Origin: RBG-16-64-13 sp963718375 | Lineage (GTDB): Bacteria; Actinomycetota; Thermoleophilia; RBG-16-64-13 | Direction: 5' to 3' | Assembly (NCBI GenBank): GCA_963718375.1 | Contig: CAVQZD010000008.1 | Coordinates: 1-64,000 of the forward strand | DNA: 64,000 nucleotides | Shown here: positions 29,952 through 38,668 of the stretch, one piece after another | Position numbering within the stretch: position 1 is the stretch's first letter | How the letters are laid out: the number at the start of each line of letters is the position of its first letter | The notes under the pieces: model-generated | What the model saw: only the letters and a program-made list of their open reading frames with translations | Database searches by the model: none | Told to the model about the DNA's origin: nothing | Position numbers and translations under genes: made by a program

Positions 29952-30821
29952 ATGGACGCGCGAAGACTCACACCAGACAGCCAGCGCTGGCTGGCCTGCG
30001 CCGCCGACATGGCCGTGGCCGGCAAGGCGGCGGCTGCCCCGCTCTATGGCACGGCGGCCGGGCGCGAGTCGCTGGGCGTCGGGGCGGGCGGCGATGACAC
30101 CCTGGAGATCGACCAGGCCTGCGAGATGGCTATCCGTCAGGTATTGGCCGAAAAAGCCCCCGCGCCCTACCGGCTGGTGTCAGAAGAGGCGGGCATCGTC
30201 GGGCCTGCCGGGGCTCCGTGGACCGTGGTCGTGGACCCCGTAGACGGCAGCTTGAACGCCAAGCACGGGCTGCAGCCCTTCGGCGGCTCCATCGCGATAG
30301 CGCAAGGGGACACGCTGGCTGATCTCGTCATAGGCCACGTCGAAGACTACGTGCGTCCCCAGGCCTTCGCGGCCGCGAAAGGAGCAGGGCTGACCCCAGA
30401 GGGGGACCCGCAGCGCTTCGAGAGCGACCTGGTGGAGATATTGCTGCTGGAGGCGGGGCGCCCGGATCGTCACCGTTTTGACTATCGTGAGCTCTCGGCC
30501 ATCGCGGGCGCCGGTCAAAGCCGGGACCTGCGCGTGCGGCAGATCGGGTCTATAGCCCTCTCGCTGTGTTACCTAGCAACAGGGGTAGCGGACACGCTGG
30601 TAGCCGCGGTCGGCGCGCGCTCCGTGGACCTGGCTGCGGGATTCCTCATACTCGCTGAGGCGGGCGGTGGGGTGGCCGCGCTGGATGGCTCGGACGTCTG
30701 GGCACAGCCGCTCGATCTGGAGAAGAGGAGCCCGTTCGTGGCCTGGCGGGCCGGCCTGGATGGGCCCGGCCTAGTCTCCCGGGCCCAGAAGCTCTACTCC
30801 ACCCTCCTGGTCAGCCCCTAG
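29952..30821 (+). CDS. Inositol monophosphatase-family phosphatase
   Basis: A 289-residue protein from ATG 29952; the open frame extends 118 codons further upstream but only across the antisense of the metallophosphoesterase gene. The family motifs are SEEAG near residue 78, DPVDGSLNAKHG near 95, and a C-terminal VGARSVDLAAGFLILAEAGG (usually WDxAAG, here VDLAAG). These bind Mg or Li and act on sugar or inositol monophosphates, or fructose-1,6-bisphosphate in archaeal-type members. The substrate is not decidable. Its end overlaps the convergent Ala/Pro-rich membrane protein gene by 51 bases. Confidence 0.83.
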   Translation: MDARRLTPDSQRWLACAADMAVAGKAAAAPLYGTAAGRESLGVGAGGDDTLEIDQACEMAIRQVLAEKAPAPYRLVSEEAGIVGPAGAPWTVVVDPVDGSLNAKHGLQPFGGSIAIAQGDTLADLVIGHVEDYVRPQAFAAAKGAGLTPEGDPQRFESDLVEILLLEAGRPDRHRFDYRELSAIAGAGQSRDLRVRQIGSIALSLCYLATGVADTLVAAVGARSVDLAAGFLILAEAGGGVAALDGSDVWAQPLDLEKRSPFVAWRAGLDGPGLVSRAQKLYSTLLVSP

Positions 30822-32726
30822 GAGCTTGTCCGCGGCGTCGAGGGCCTTGGCCTGCACCTGCGGATCGGAGTGGTCGAGGGTGCGATAGATGATGTCGCGT
30901 GCGGCGGGACTGCCGATGCTCCTCAGTTGGTCGATGGCGGCCCTCTTGAGCTCGACGTCGCCCTCGCCGTTGATCACCTTCTCCAACTCGTTCGGCTGCA
31001 GGAAGGCGAGCGTGATGGCCTGCTCGTCCGGCGGCAAAGTGAGCAATCCGGCAGCGGTGCTCACACCGCCCCCGAGATCGACCAAGAAGTTGTCATCGGC
31101 GGCTGGGGCCATGGGCTGCGCGAAGTCCGCCACGGGTGCCGCTGGGGCTGCCTGCTGAGGCACGAGACCAGGGTCGGACTTGGCCCAGAAAGCGGCGGCG
31201 GCGGCGGCGATGGCTGCCTCGGCGCTCCTCGTGACGTCATCCACCTCGGCCCTGCGGGTGTCCGCGGCGCTGATCGCAGGCGCGTCGGCCACGGGCGGCT
31301 CCGGCACGGGCGCGGGCGGCGCGGCTTGAGGCACAGGCGCTGGCTGTGGTTCGGGCAAGGGCGTCTCTACGGGCGCGGGCACCGGCTGAGGTTCGGGCGC
31401 CGCCTGCTGCTGCGCGGCGGGCGCGCCTGCGAGAGCGGCCGCGCCTAGGCCGGCTATCATGGCGGGCCCGGGCGCAGGGGCGGGCTGGGCTACGGGAACT
31501 GCGGGTGCCGGGGGCACGAGCGGTGCCGCAGCCATCGCGGCGGCGCCGTTCAAACCGTTGGCATCCCAAGCGGGTTGCCAGGCTGGGGCGGGTTGCGGTG
31601 CCACGGGTTGCGGTGCCACGGGTTGCGGTATCTCGGGTAGGACGGGCGCGGGTTGCGCAGGGGCCACTTCTACGGGCTGCGCCGCCGGGGACACCAGAGG
31701 CGCGCCGGGCGCGCCGGCTGCAGGCGAACCGTAGAAGGAGGAGCGGTCTTCATTGGGGGCGGCCGCAGCGGCTACGCCGCCAAGCACGGCTGCCCCTGCG
31801 AGCGCGCCGGTGCCCACTCCGGGAGCGGCTGACGTCGCCATGGGCGGGGGACCGGCCTGGGGAGCGGGCGCCTGCATCGGGGCCGCCGCGGGTTGCGGCG
31901 CAAAGGGCTGTGGCGCGGCAGGTTGCGGCGCAAAGGGCTGTGGCGCGGCAGGTTGCGGCGCAGGAGGGGCCGCCTGTGCGGGCGGAGCGGCCATGCCCGC
32001 GTACTCCTGCTGGGCGGCGAGCTGGGCCTGGGCCTGCGCTGCCTTCATGGACTGTTCCAGGCCGCTGCCCCAACGCCTGAGCTGTGAAAGCCTAGCCCGG
32101 GCCTGGTCGTTGGACTTGAGCTCTTTGGGTAGTTCGGCGGTAGCGATCAGGGCCAGCACCCTCTCGGGGCGGAACACTGTCAGACGATTGGTGTCGTCTT
32201 GGGTGATGTCGCCCCATCCGCTGAGGATGTCCAAGAACACGGTCTGCAAGGGGTCGGAGCCGGGAATGAACTGCTCCATGGGTATCGACTCCATCCGCGG
32301 CGCGGGAGCGGCAGGCACGACCTGCTGAGGGACGGTGCCAGTCGGGACGGTGCCTATGGGAGCGGCGGCTTGCGGCGCGGCTTGCGGCGCATTCAGGGGC
32401 GCCGCGGCGGCCACTCCTGCGGCGGCCAGGGGCGCCGCGGCTGCCATACCCGGGGCCTGGGCAGCGTAGGGTGACTGTGCGAAGCCGGAATCGGGTTCCT
32501 CCATGGCGGCCCTTTGCTGAAGATCCGCGTAGCGAGCGCGCTTGTCGGCTCCGTGGGGCTTCTTCTCGGCGGACTTCTTGGCCTTCGGCTCCTTCACAGG
32601 CTTGGGCGAGTCGCCGGCCTTCTTGCGTCGCTGAGAGCGCGACATCACGATCAGCAGTATCAAGATGACTACCAGCCCGCCTAGTACCGCATACATCCCC
32701 CATGAGACCCCAAAGAGCTCAGGCAT
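30771..32726 (-). CDS. Membrane-anchored Ala/Pro/Gln-rich protein with C-terminal HEAT-like repeats
   Basis: A 651-residue protein. Residues 8-29 are one transmembrane helix (MYAVLGGLVVILILLIVMS), followed by a Lys-rich cytoplasmic segment. A Pro/Ala/Gln-rich low-complexity region occupies about 85-140 and 240-530, with repeats of PQPAAPQPFA. A small folded block (about 150-235; PERVLALIATAELPKELKSN) may be an EscJ/FliG-like or helical domain. The last 90 residues (LPPDEQAITLAFLQPNELEK, ARDIIYRTLDHSDPQVQAKA) look like HEAT repeats for protein contacts. I do not recognise the family. It is divergent from the CpsB gene, so a scaffold role in surface-glycan control is conceivable but unsupported. 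Confidence 0.7.
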   Translation of the reverse strand: MPELFGVSWGMYAVLGGLVVILILLIVMSRSQRRKKAGDSPKPVKEPKAKKSAEKKPHGADKRARYADLQQRAAMEEPDSGFAQSPYAAQAPGMAAAAPLAAAGVAAAAPLNAPQAAPQAAAPIGTVPTGTVPQQVVPAAPAPRMESIPMEQFIPGSDPLQTVFLDILSGWGDITQDDTNRLTVFRPERVLALIATAELPKELKSNDQARARLSQLRRWGSGLEQSMKAAQAQAQLAAQQEYAGMAAPPAQAAPPAPQPAAPQPFAPQPAAPQPFAPQPAAAPMQAPAPQAGPPPMATSAAPGVGTGALAGAAVLGGVAAAAAPNEDRSSFYGSPAAGAPGAPLVSPAAQPVEVAPAQPAPVLPEIPQPVAPQPVAPQPAPAWQPAWDANGLNGAAAMAAAPLVPPAPAVPVAQPAPAPGPAMIAGLGAAALAGAPAAQQQAAPEPQPVPAPVETPLPEPQPAPVPQAAPPAPVPEPPVADAPAISAADTRRAEVDDVTRSAEAAIAAAAAAFWAKSDPGLVPQQAAPAAPVADFAQPMAPAADDNFLVDLGGGVSTAAGLLTLPPDEQAITLAFLQPNELEKVINGEGDVELKRAAIDQLRSIGSPAARDIIYRTLDHSDPQVQAKALDAADKLLGADQEGGVELLGPGD

Positions 32727-32798
32727 CGTCCTCTCCTTCAGCGCCTGTGCGCAACCACGAACACGCTCACTGTATAGTGTGCTTCGATAATATTCGCT

Positions 32799-33653
32799 TT
32801 GCCTCTATTAAACACCTGCCCGAGGGGGAGGAGGACAGGCGCGCTGATAGACACGCATTCACATTTGCTTGCGGGAGTCGACCACGGCTGCCCCGACCTG
32901 CAGACCAGCGTCCGCATGGCGCGGTCGGCGGCGGAGTCCGGTATCGACACCGTGGTGTGCACTCCGCACCTGCACGAATACGAGCCCGAGACGGTGGAGA
33001 GCGTGCGCGCGGTGGCCGACGAACTGCGGGGTGCCCTGGCCGAGGCGGGCGTCGATCTGCGGCTCTTGGTAGGGTTCGAGGCCGATCTGGGCGTGGCAAC
33101 GGGCGGCGGCGTGGAGCGACTGAAGCAGCTCACGGTCGAAGGCACCGATACGGTGCTGGTGCTGGAGATGCCCTACGGCGGTTGGCCTCCGTACCTGGAG
33201 GACACGCTCTTCCGCCTGTCCACCTGGGGCCTGAAGCCGGTGCTGGCCCACCCGGAGCGTAACGACCAGGTCCAGGACCGCCCCGAGGTGCTCGAAGGGT
33301 GCCTGAAGGCCGGGGCGGTGGCGCAGTGCACGGTGGCCAGCCTGACAGGCGAGTTCGGCCGGGGCCCACGCCGCGCTTTCGAGGCGATGCTGGCGCTGGG
33401 CTATGTGAGCCTTCTGGCCACCGATGCGCATGCCTACCGTACCGACGGCTGGACGCTCGGCCCCGTGCTGGAGAGCCTGCGCGGCACGCTCTCCGAGGGT
33501 GAGTTGGCGGCGCTGGTGGACGAGAACCCTCGGCGCCTCTTGGGCGGTGAACCGCTGCTCAAGATCCGGCCGGAGCCGGGCGGGAGCGCGCGCGGCGGCG
33601 GGTCACGTTCGGACGGCGGACGGTGGCTGCGCAGCTGGCGACGAGGCTCTTGA
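32799..33653 (+). CDS. CpsB/YwqE-type tyrosine-protein phosphatase (PHP domain)
   Basis: A PHP-fold Mn-dependent phosphatase of up to 284 residues that removes phosphate from the tyrosine cluster of BY-kinases. Motifs are DTHSHLLAGVDHG near the N-terminus, DTVVCTPHLHEYEPE, GFEADLG, VLAHPERN and LATDAHAYRTD. The start is uncertain: TTG 32799 opens the frame, but the GGGGGAGGAGG site lies between 32823 and 32834, so a non-ATG start around 32843 just before IDTHSH is also plausible. It is followed 40 bases later by the BY-kinase gene, its expected substrate. The Arg/Gly-rich tail after residue 260 is not part of the fold. Confidence 0.85.
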   Translation: MPLLNTCPRGRRTGALIDTHSHLLAGVDHGCPDLQTSVRMARSAAESGIDTVVCTPHLHEYEPETVESVRAVADELRGALAEAGVDLRLLVGFEADLGVATGGGVERLKQLTVEGTDTVLVLEMPYGGWPPYLEDTLFRLSTWGLKPVLAHPERNDQVQDRPEVLEGCLKAGAVAQCTVASLTGEFGRGPRRAFEAMLALGYVSLLATDAHAYRTDGWTLGPVLESLRGTLSEGELAALVDENPRRLLGGEPLLKIRPEPGGSARGGGSRSDGGRWLRSWRRGS

Positions 33654-33693
33654 CTGATAGGACCTCATCGTACGCCTATGGTACGCTTTCCGC

Positions 33694-35331
33694 ATGAATG
33701 AGGACGGCATCCAGACCAGGGAGACTCTCGAACTTCGAGACTATCTCCGAGTCATCAGAGATCGGTTCTGGATCATCCCCACTACCGTATTCATCGTGCT
33801 CGCGGTGGCTCTCCTGGTCTCGCTCCTCTCCACGCCGCAATACAAGGCGTCGGCGCGTCTGGTGTATTCCAAGAACAACCTGGAGCAGGCGCTGTTCGGG
33901 GCTCAGGTCTTTCCCAGCGGTCTGACCCAGCAGGACCGCGACGTGCAGACCGGCGCCATGCTGGTCAAGCTGGACCCGGTGGCCGTGGCGGTGCAGGAGG
34001 ACCTGGGCACCTCCGAGAGCACCGGTGCGCTGCTCGCCATGGTCAAGACCGAGTCAAAGACCGGCACCAACGTGGTGGACATCACCGCCGTCAGCGACAA
34101 TCCACAGGAGGCAGCCGATGTAGCCAACGGCTTCGCCCGGCAGTTCGTCCTGTTCAGGCAGAAGGTCGACCGCCAGACGGTGGAGGCCGCTCGAGTGCTC
34201 GTGGACGAGGAGCTGAAATCGCTGAGTGCGGTGGAGAGAGAATCAGAATACGGGCTTGGCCTCAAGCAGAAGTACGACAATCTGCGCATCATCGAGGCCA
34301 TGCAAGACGGAGGCTTCACCGTCGTGCAGACAGCCGCTGTGCCCACGACGCCGTTCTCACCGCAGACAGTGCGCGACGCCATCGTGGCCGTGGTGTTGGG
34401 GCTGGTCGCCGGCATAGGGCTGGCCTTTTTGCTCGACTATATGGACAGAGGGGTCAAGGACGAGAAGACCGTGGAGACAGCGCTTGGCGCCCCCGTGCTG
34501 GCGCGGGTGCCTCTGCTAGCTCGCCGTCGTGGCGACAAGAAGAACATCGGAGCCCGGCCGGAAGCGATCGGGTTCAATCGGAGCCCGGTCTTGCTGGAGT
34601 CGTACAGAACGCTGCGCTCGAATCTGGAGTTCTTCTCTATTGAGAAACAGCAGTCCGTATTCCTCATAACCAGCAGCGAGCCCCAGGAGGGCAAGTCCAC
34701 CACCGCCATCAACCTGGGCCTCAGCCTGGCGCTGGCGGGCAAGCGCGTGGTGGTCGTGGACGCGGACCTGCGCAAGCCGGTGATTCACGAATATGTGGGC
34801 GTATCCCAGTCTCCCGGGCTCTCCAACCTGCTAGCTGGCGCTAGTAGGTTCGCCGACTGTCTACAGCTGGTGAAGGCCGACGAGTTTCTCCCGCCCGCGG
34901 GCCGCCGGGGTGCGACTCGACAGAAGCAGGGGCTGATGCAGCGCAACATCTACGTCATGACCGCGGGGCCGGTGCCGCCCAACCCGGCAGAACTGCTGAC
35001 TTCTTCGCGCATGACCAAGCTCGTCAGTGACCTTTCGGCTATGTGCGACTACGTGCTCATCGACGCTCCACCGGTGTTGGCTGTCTCTGACGCGGTGACC
35101 CTAGCCCGTCATGCCGACGGCGTGGTGGTGGTGGTCCGGCTGGGGACGACCTCTCGGGATCAGGTGTTCGAGGTGCGTCAGGTGTTTGAGCGCGCCAATG
35201 TCAGGGTGCTCGGCGCTGTCGCCGTGGGCACCAAGAAATCGGGCTCTCGCCGCTACGGCTACAGCTACGGCTACGGACATCAGCCCGGCCCCGAGGTCGA
35301 CGCACCGCTGCCCCCTCTACCCAGTAGCTAG
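33694..35331 (+). CDS. Wzz-type chain-length/tyrosine autokinase (BY-kinase)
   Basis: A 545-residue fused polysaccharide co-polymerase and tyrosine kinase that controls surface-polysaccharide length and export. Wzz domain: TM at about 26-45, an outer loop rich in helices, and a second TM at about 222-240. The kinase has Walker A SSEPQEGKSTT, Walker A' VVVVDADLRKP and Walker B YVLIDAPP. A C-terminal tyrosine cluster, YGYSYGYGH, is the autophosphorylation site. An insert of about 30 residues after ADEFLPPAG contains RRGATRQKQG and is unusual. It follows the CpsB phosphatase. No Shine-Dalgarno sequence is evident before the ATG. Confidence 0.92.
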   Translation: MNEDGIQTRETLELRDYLRVIRDRFWIIPTTVFIVLAVALLVSLLSTPQYKASARLVYSKNNLEQALFGAQVFPSGLTQQDRDVQTGAMLVKLDPVAVAVQEDLGTSESTGALLAMVKTESKTGTNVVDITAVSDNPQEAADVANGFARQFVLFRQKVDRQTVEAARVLVDEELKSLSAVERESEYGLGLKQKYDNLRIIEAMQDGGFTVVQTAAVPTTPFSPQTVRDAIVAVVLGLVAGIGLAFLLDYMDRGVKDEKTVETALGAPVLARVPLLARRRGDKKNIGARPEAIGFNRSPVLLESYRTLRSNLEFFSIEKQQSVFLITSSEPQEGKSTTAINLGLSLALAGKRVVVVDADLRKPVIHEYVGVSQSPGLSNLLAGASRFADCLQLVKADEFLPPAGRRGATRQKQGLMQRNIYVMTAGPVPPNPAELLTSSRMTKLVSDLSAMCDYVLIDAPPVLAVSDAVTLARHADGVVVVVRLGTTSRDQVFEVRQVFERANVRVLGAVAVGTKKSGSRRYGYSYGYGHQPGPEVDAPLPPLPSS

Positions 35332-35360
35332 GCGCGGATCCAGCAGCAGTCGAGCGGGTG

Positions 35361-35714
35361 CTACCTCTTGGCGCGCGCTACGCGGCGCAGCCCAAGGCCG
35401 ACGCCCAGCAGTGCCAGCACGCCGAGGGCTATCAAACCGACTTCGAAACCGGTGAAGGGGAACCGCTCCCGGACGGTCAGCAGGCCTCGCACCAGCGCAT
35501 CGAGCCCATTCACCTTGGCGGCATCCGGCGGGTACTGGTGCAGAGTGGCGTCATTCAGATAGGCTTGCAGTTCAGCATCGGTGTAGATGCCGTCGAGCAC
35601 CCCGTTGTCGTCGTAATCATCGTAGATGTCCTGGGGCGTAGCGGCAAAGGCAAATCCGCCCAAGGCCACGAGCAGTATGGCCACCAGACCCATCAACAGA
35701 ACGGTCTTCTTCAT
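35361..35714 (-). CDS. Small FPFTG wall-sorted surface protein, paralog 1
   Basis: A 117-residue protein with a signal peptide ending FAFAATPQ. A 60-residue mature part follows with IYDDYDDNGVLDGIYTDAEL and HQYPPDAAKVNGLDALVRG. The C-terminus is a sorting signal: FPFTG, a hydrophobic stretch VGLIALGVLALLGVGLGL, and a basic tail RRVARAKR. This is the LPxTG architecture with F in place of L, so a sortase should link it to the wall. An AAGGGGGC site precedes the ATG. It converges on the BY-kinase gene with 29 bases between stops. It is about 80% identical to its neighbour. I recognise no function for the mature part. Confidence 0.85.
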   Translation of the reverse strand: MKKTVLLMGLVAILLVALGGFAFAATPQDIYDDYDDNGVLDGIYTDAELQAYLNDATLHQYPPDAAKVNGLDALVRGLLTVRERFPFTGFEVGLIALGVLALLGVGLGLRRVARAKR

Positions 35715-35834
35715 CAATGCCCCCTTGGCAACGTGCGCGCCTCTAAAGCTTGCCGCCCAACGACAGTGGGTCGGACCTATCGTGTTTCTCTGAAGAAGGT
35801 TCGGCCCCGCTGAGACAGTTCCTGCGCACGCAAC

Positions 35835-35870
35835 AAAAAAAGCCCCGCCTGCTTTCACAGGCGGGGCTTC
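35835..35870 (-). terminator. Intrinsic terminator after FPLTG paralog 2
   Basis: Reading the minus strand, AGCCCCGCCTG at one side pairs with CAGGCGGGGCT over 11 bases with a 6-base loop (TGAAAG), and the stem runs directly into a T-run (AAAAAAA at 35835-35841 on the plus strand). It lies about 60 bases after the stop of the 35931-36284 gene and separates it from paralog 1. Confidence 0.92.
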
Positions 35871-35930
35871 GTCATTCGCTGAGGGTCACGCGAAGCCAGT
35901 TCGCGTCCGGTACGTCAGTCGAGTAGGTGC

Positions 35931-36284
35931 TTACCTCTTGGCGCTTGCCACGCGGCGCAGTCCGAGACCGAGGCCGAGCAGTGCTACCACACCGAGGGCC
36001 ATGTAGCCCGCTTCCATGCCGGTCAGGGGGAACCGATCACGGGAGGACAGCATGCCTCGCACCAGCGCGTCGAGCCCATTCACCTTGGCGGCGTCCGGTG
36101 GGTACTGGTGCAGGGTGGCATCATCCAGATAGGCTTGGAGTTCTGCATCGGTGTAGCTGCCGTCAAGCACACCGTTGTCGGCGTAGTCATCGTAGATGTC
36201 CTGAGGCGTAGCGGCGAAGGCAAAGCCTCCCATTGCCACGAGCAGGATGGCCACCAGGCCCAACAACACAGCGATCTTCTTCAT
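35931..36284 (-). CDS. Small FPLTG wall-sorted surface protein, paralog 2
   Basis: A 117-residue tandem paralog of the 35361-35714 product, the same length with about 80% identity. It has the same signal peptide (MKKIAVLLGLVAILLVAMGG) and acidic mature part (DDYADNGVLDGSYTDAELQA). The sorting signal is FPLTG, then a hydrophobic stretch and GLGLRRVASAKR. The start has a GGGGGC site. It has its own recognisable promoter and an intrinsic terminator, so it can be expressed at high level independently. The conserved HQYPPDAAKVNGLDALVRG block just before the sorting signal is the best-kept part and may be an interaction motif (inference). No sortase gene is in the window. Confidence 0.86.
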   Translation of the reverse strand: MKKIAVLLGLVAILLVAMGGFAFAATPQDIYDDYADNGVLDGSYTDAELQAYLDDATLHQYPPDAAKVNGLDALVRGMLSSRDRFPLTGMEAGYMALGVVALLGLGLGLRRVASAKR

Positions 36285-36370
36285 AAAAGCCCCCTTCGAC
36301 TGAGCTACGTACCGGGTCTCACATTACTCACCGGCCCAGCCGGCTTCATCGTCGCATAGCATCATACAGC

Positions 36371-36400
36371 AGGATACGCAAGATTGGCACCCGATGTCAA
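36371..36400 (-). promoter_or_regulatory. SigA-type promoter for FPLTG paralog 2
   Basis: On the minus strand TTGACA (36395-36400) is followed by an 18-base spacer and TATCCT (36371-36376). A second possible -10, TATGAT, lies ten bases further down. It is about 86 bases before the ATG at 36284. The -35 box is a perfect match. Confidence 0.65.
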
Positions 36401-36421
36401 CTTCATCAGGTGAGATCCTCA

Positions 36422-38668
36422 CTACAGCCGCTCCTCCAGAGCCCCCACCTCCGGTGACAGCGGGTTGAGCCTGCGCGCCTCCTCGAGGAAGCCTCGGGCT
36501 TGAGTCGCCAGCTGCTGCGCGGTGGAGAAGGCTCCCGCCTCCACTGCGGCATCTTTGGCCAGTACCAGACTATCGGCGGTCTGGTACGGATAGATCCAGT
36601 CAGACGGCTCTATCTGGAGGGCCTGCTGCCAGGTGTCGGCCGCCAGCTGCAGCTGGGCCAGACGCTCCTCGGGCGTGAGTGCGGCGGCGGCGGCGGCCAG
36701 GTACACGGTGGCGAGTGACGTATAGGGCTCTGGGGAGGTGGGGTCAAGCCAGGCGGCCGTGTCGGCTCGCGCCTCAGCCTGCGCAGCGTCACCGGCGCCG
36801 ACGGCCATGGCCGAGTAGCGTAGAGACAGATAGGGGAAGGCCGCTGAGGCGATGGCGCCCAGAGCCAGCAGGGCGACAAGGACGCGTAGCAGCCGAGACC
36901 GGCGGGGGGGAGTGGACGGCTGGGAACCTGCGGCGCCGTCCGGTGCAGTCGAATCCGCAGCGATCAAACCGCCGAGAAGCATGATGGCGGGCACCGTGAC
37001 CCCGGCAAGTTGCCAGAGCCAGTCGGCCGACGAGTGGATGAACCAGGACAAGGTCGCCGCTGTCATGGCCGCGAGCACCACCTGCTTGCCCCACTCAGCA
37101 GACCGGAATCTGACCACCGCGGCGCGTACGAGCGCCACCCCTATGAGTGCCAGCCACAAGAGCGCGCCCGGCAGGCCCAACTCAGCCAGCAGCTGCATGG
37201 GCTGGCTGTGCGGCTGTCTCACAGTGAACGCCTGAGGGCGGTGCTGGTACCAGTAGTCTTCGAAGTTCTGTGCGCCTAGGCCTAGGGCAGGGCTCTCCAG
37301 AAAAGCGTCAGCGGCGACCTCCCACTGCGTCAAGCGGCCGTTCAAGCCCACGCCGCTGAAGCGGGTGCTGCCCCCGCCGGGTGAGCTGTCGGCGGTGACC
37401 TCCTGCCAGCGGTCGGTCAGGTATTCGTCCAGGCCTCCGGTGCGCACGTCGGCATAGACGATGCCCGCGGCAACCCCGAATATGGCCAGCGAGGCCAGAC
37501 CGACACTCACCCACACCTTGGCGCGCCTACCGAGGGGCCCGATCAGGTATTCCACCAGCCAAGTCACGGCCCAGACGCTGAGCGCCACAAGAGCGGAGTA
37601 GGCCACGGTCACGAGAAAGGTGAAGATGGCGTCGTCCAGCGACGTCCCGCCGGAGAGGGCCAGGTAGGGCGCGTTGAGGTCGTCCCAGAAGAGCACCACC
37701 GGCACAGCGATGATGGCCAGATCGACAAGCGCGCGGAACCGATGGGGGGAGAGGATCAAGAAGAAAGGGACCACCAAGAAGAAGGTCCAGAGTGCCCCTC
37801 GTGACTGAGGCAGCAGGGCGACCTCCATCAGCACCACAGCTAGGACGAGGAGCAGGGGCTGAGTCCAGCGGGGGAAGCGCTCCCCGGCAACAGATTGCGA
37901 GCGGCGCCAGGCGACGCGGCTGAACACGCGCTCCCGAGTGTCTTCGGTGTCGTCCGCAGAAGGCGCGGGGCCTGCCTTAGCCTGCAGGTCGGCATCGGCC
38001 TGCACGTCGACCGTCGCCTTCACGATGCATCTGGAGCCGTTGGCCATCCCCAGCGCCAGCCAGAAGCCCATCATCAGGAGGGCGGCAAGACCGTTGAAAT
38101 AGGTGATGGGCCAGTTGAGGCGTGAGGACGCGAAGAGAGTACTCGGGTCGCTCGAGACGGCGAGCGTGATGACCACCGTCAGGGCTACCGTGGCAGCTGT
38201 GAGCGTGACGGCAAGGGCCAAGGCTTTCAGTCCCAGCACGCCCGACCATCTGATGGCCACGAAGGCAAGACAGAGGACGAGCAGATAGAAGAGCGTGCGG
38301 TTGGTCTCTTCCCACGCGTTCGCTTGGCTCCCGGCCCAGAGCACGCTGGCCGCGGTCCAGACAGCCTGCAGCGCGAATATGGCGAGGAGTGCCCTTTGGA
38401 AGCGGGTCGAACTGACGGCGGGGCCGGCCAGCGCCATGGTCAAGGCGAGGGCCCCGACGGCCACCATCAGGGGCAGCCAGGTAGAGGGGCCGTACGCCCC
38501 ACCCTGAAAGACGAGACCGAGGGTTACAGCCAACAGCAGACCGATGGTGACGAGGCCGGCCGCCGTAGTGCCCCGACGAGAACGTGTGAACTCCATCGCG
38601 GTGCGCGCGTCGGCGGACGGCAGCGACTCGGCTGCAGGTACGTCTATGGATTCTTTGTCAGCAGGCAC
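36422..38668 (-). CDS. O-antigen ligase/polymerase-family protein with TPR-like C-terminus
   Basis: A 748-residue membrane protein with about 12 helices across residues 30-560. The Wzy_C/WaaL signature is in the loop GRLTQWEVAADAFLESPALG, then HSQPMQLLAELGLPGALLW. After residue 600 comes a soluble helical tail with alternating Ala and TPR-like motifs (TAAWLDPTSPEPYTSLATV, ADTWQQALQIEPSDWIYPYQ). Such proteins join lipid-linked glycans to each other, to a lipid or to protein. It is the last gene of the minus-strand glycan operon and overlaps the sugar-phosphate transferase end by 11 bases. Whether it is a polymerase or ligase cannot be told from sequence. Confidence 0.85.
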   Translation of the reverse strand: MPADKESIDVPAAESLPSADARTAMEFTRSRRGTTAAGLVTIGLLLAVTLGLVFQGGAYGPSTWLPLMVAVGALALTMALAGPAVSSTRFQRALLAIFALQAVWTAASVLWAGSQANAWEETNRTLFYLLVLCLAFVAIRWSGVLGLKALALAVTLTAATVALTVVITLAVSSDPSTLFASSRLNWPITYFNGLAALLMMGFWLALGMANGSRCIVKATVDVQADADLQAKAGPAPSADDTEDTRERVFSRVAWRRSQSVAGERFPRWTQPLLLVLAVVLMEVALLPQSRGALWTFFLVVPFFLILSPHRFRALVDLAIIAVPVVLFWDDLNAPYLALSGGTSLDDAIFTFLVTVAYSALVALSVWAVTWLVEYLIGPLGRRAKVWVSVGLASLAIFGVAAGIVYADVRTGGLDEYLTDRWQEVTADSSPGGGSTRFSGVGLNGRLTQWEVAADAFLESPALGLGAQNFEDYWYQHRPQAFTVRQPHSQPMQLLAELGLPGALLWLALIGVALVRAAVVRFRSAEWGKQVVLAAMTAATLSWFIHSSADWLWQLAGVTVPAIMLLGGLIAADSTAPDGAAGSQPSTPPRRSRLLRVLVALLALGAIASAAFPYLSLRYSAMAVGAGDAAQAEARADTAAWLDPTSPEPYTSLATVYLAAAAAALTPEERLAQLQLAADTWQQALQIEPSDWIYPYQTADSLVLAKDAAVEAGAFSTAQQLATQARGFLEEARRLNPLSPEVGALEERL

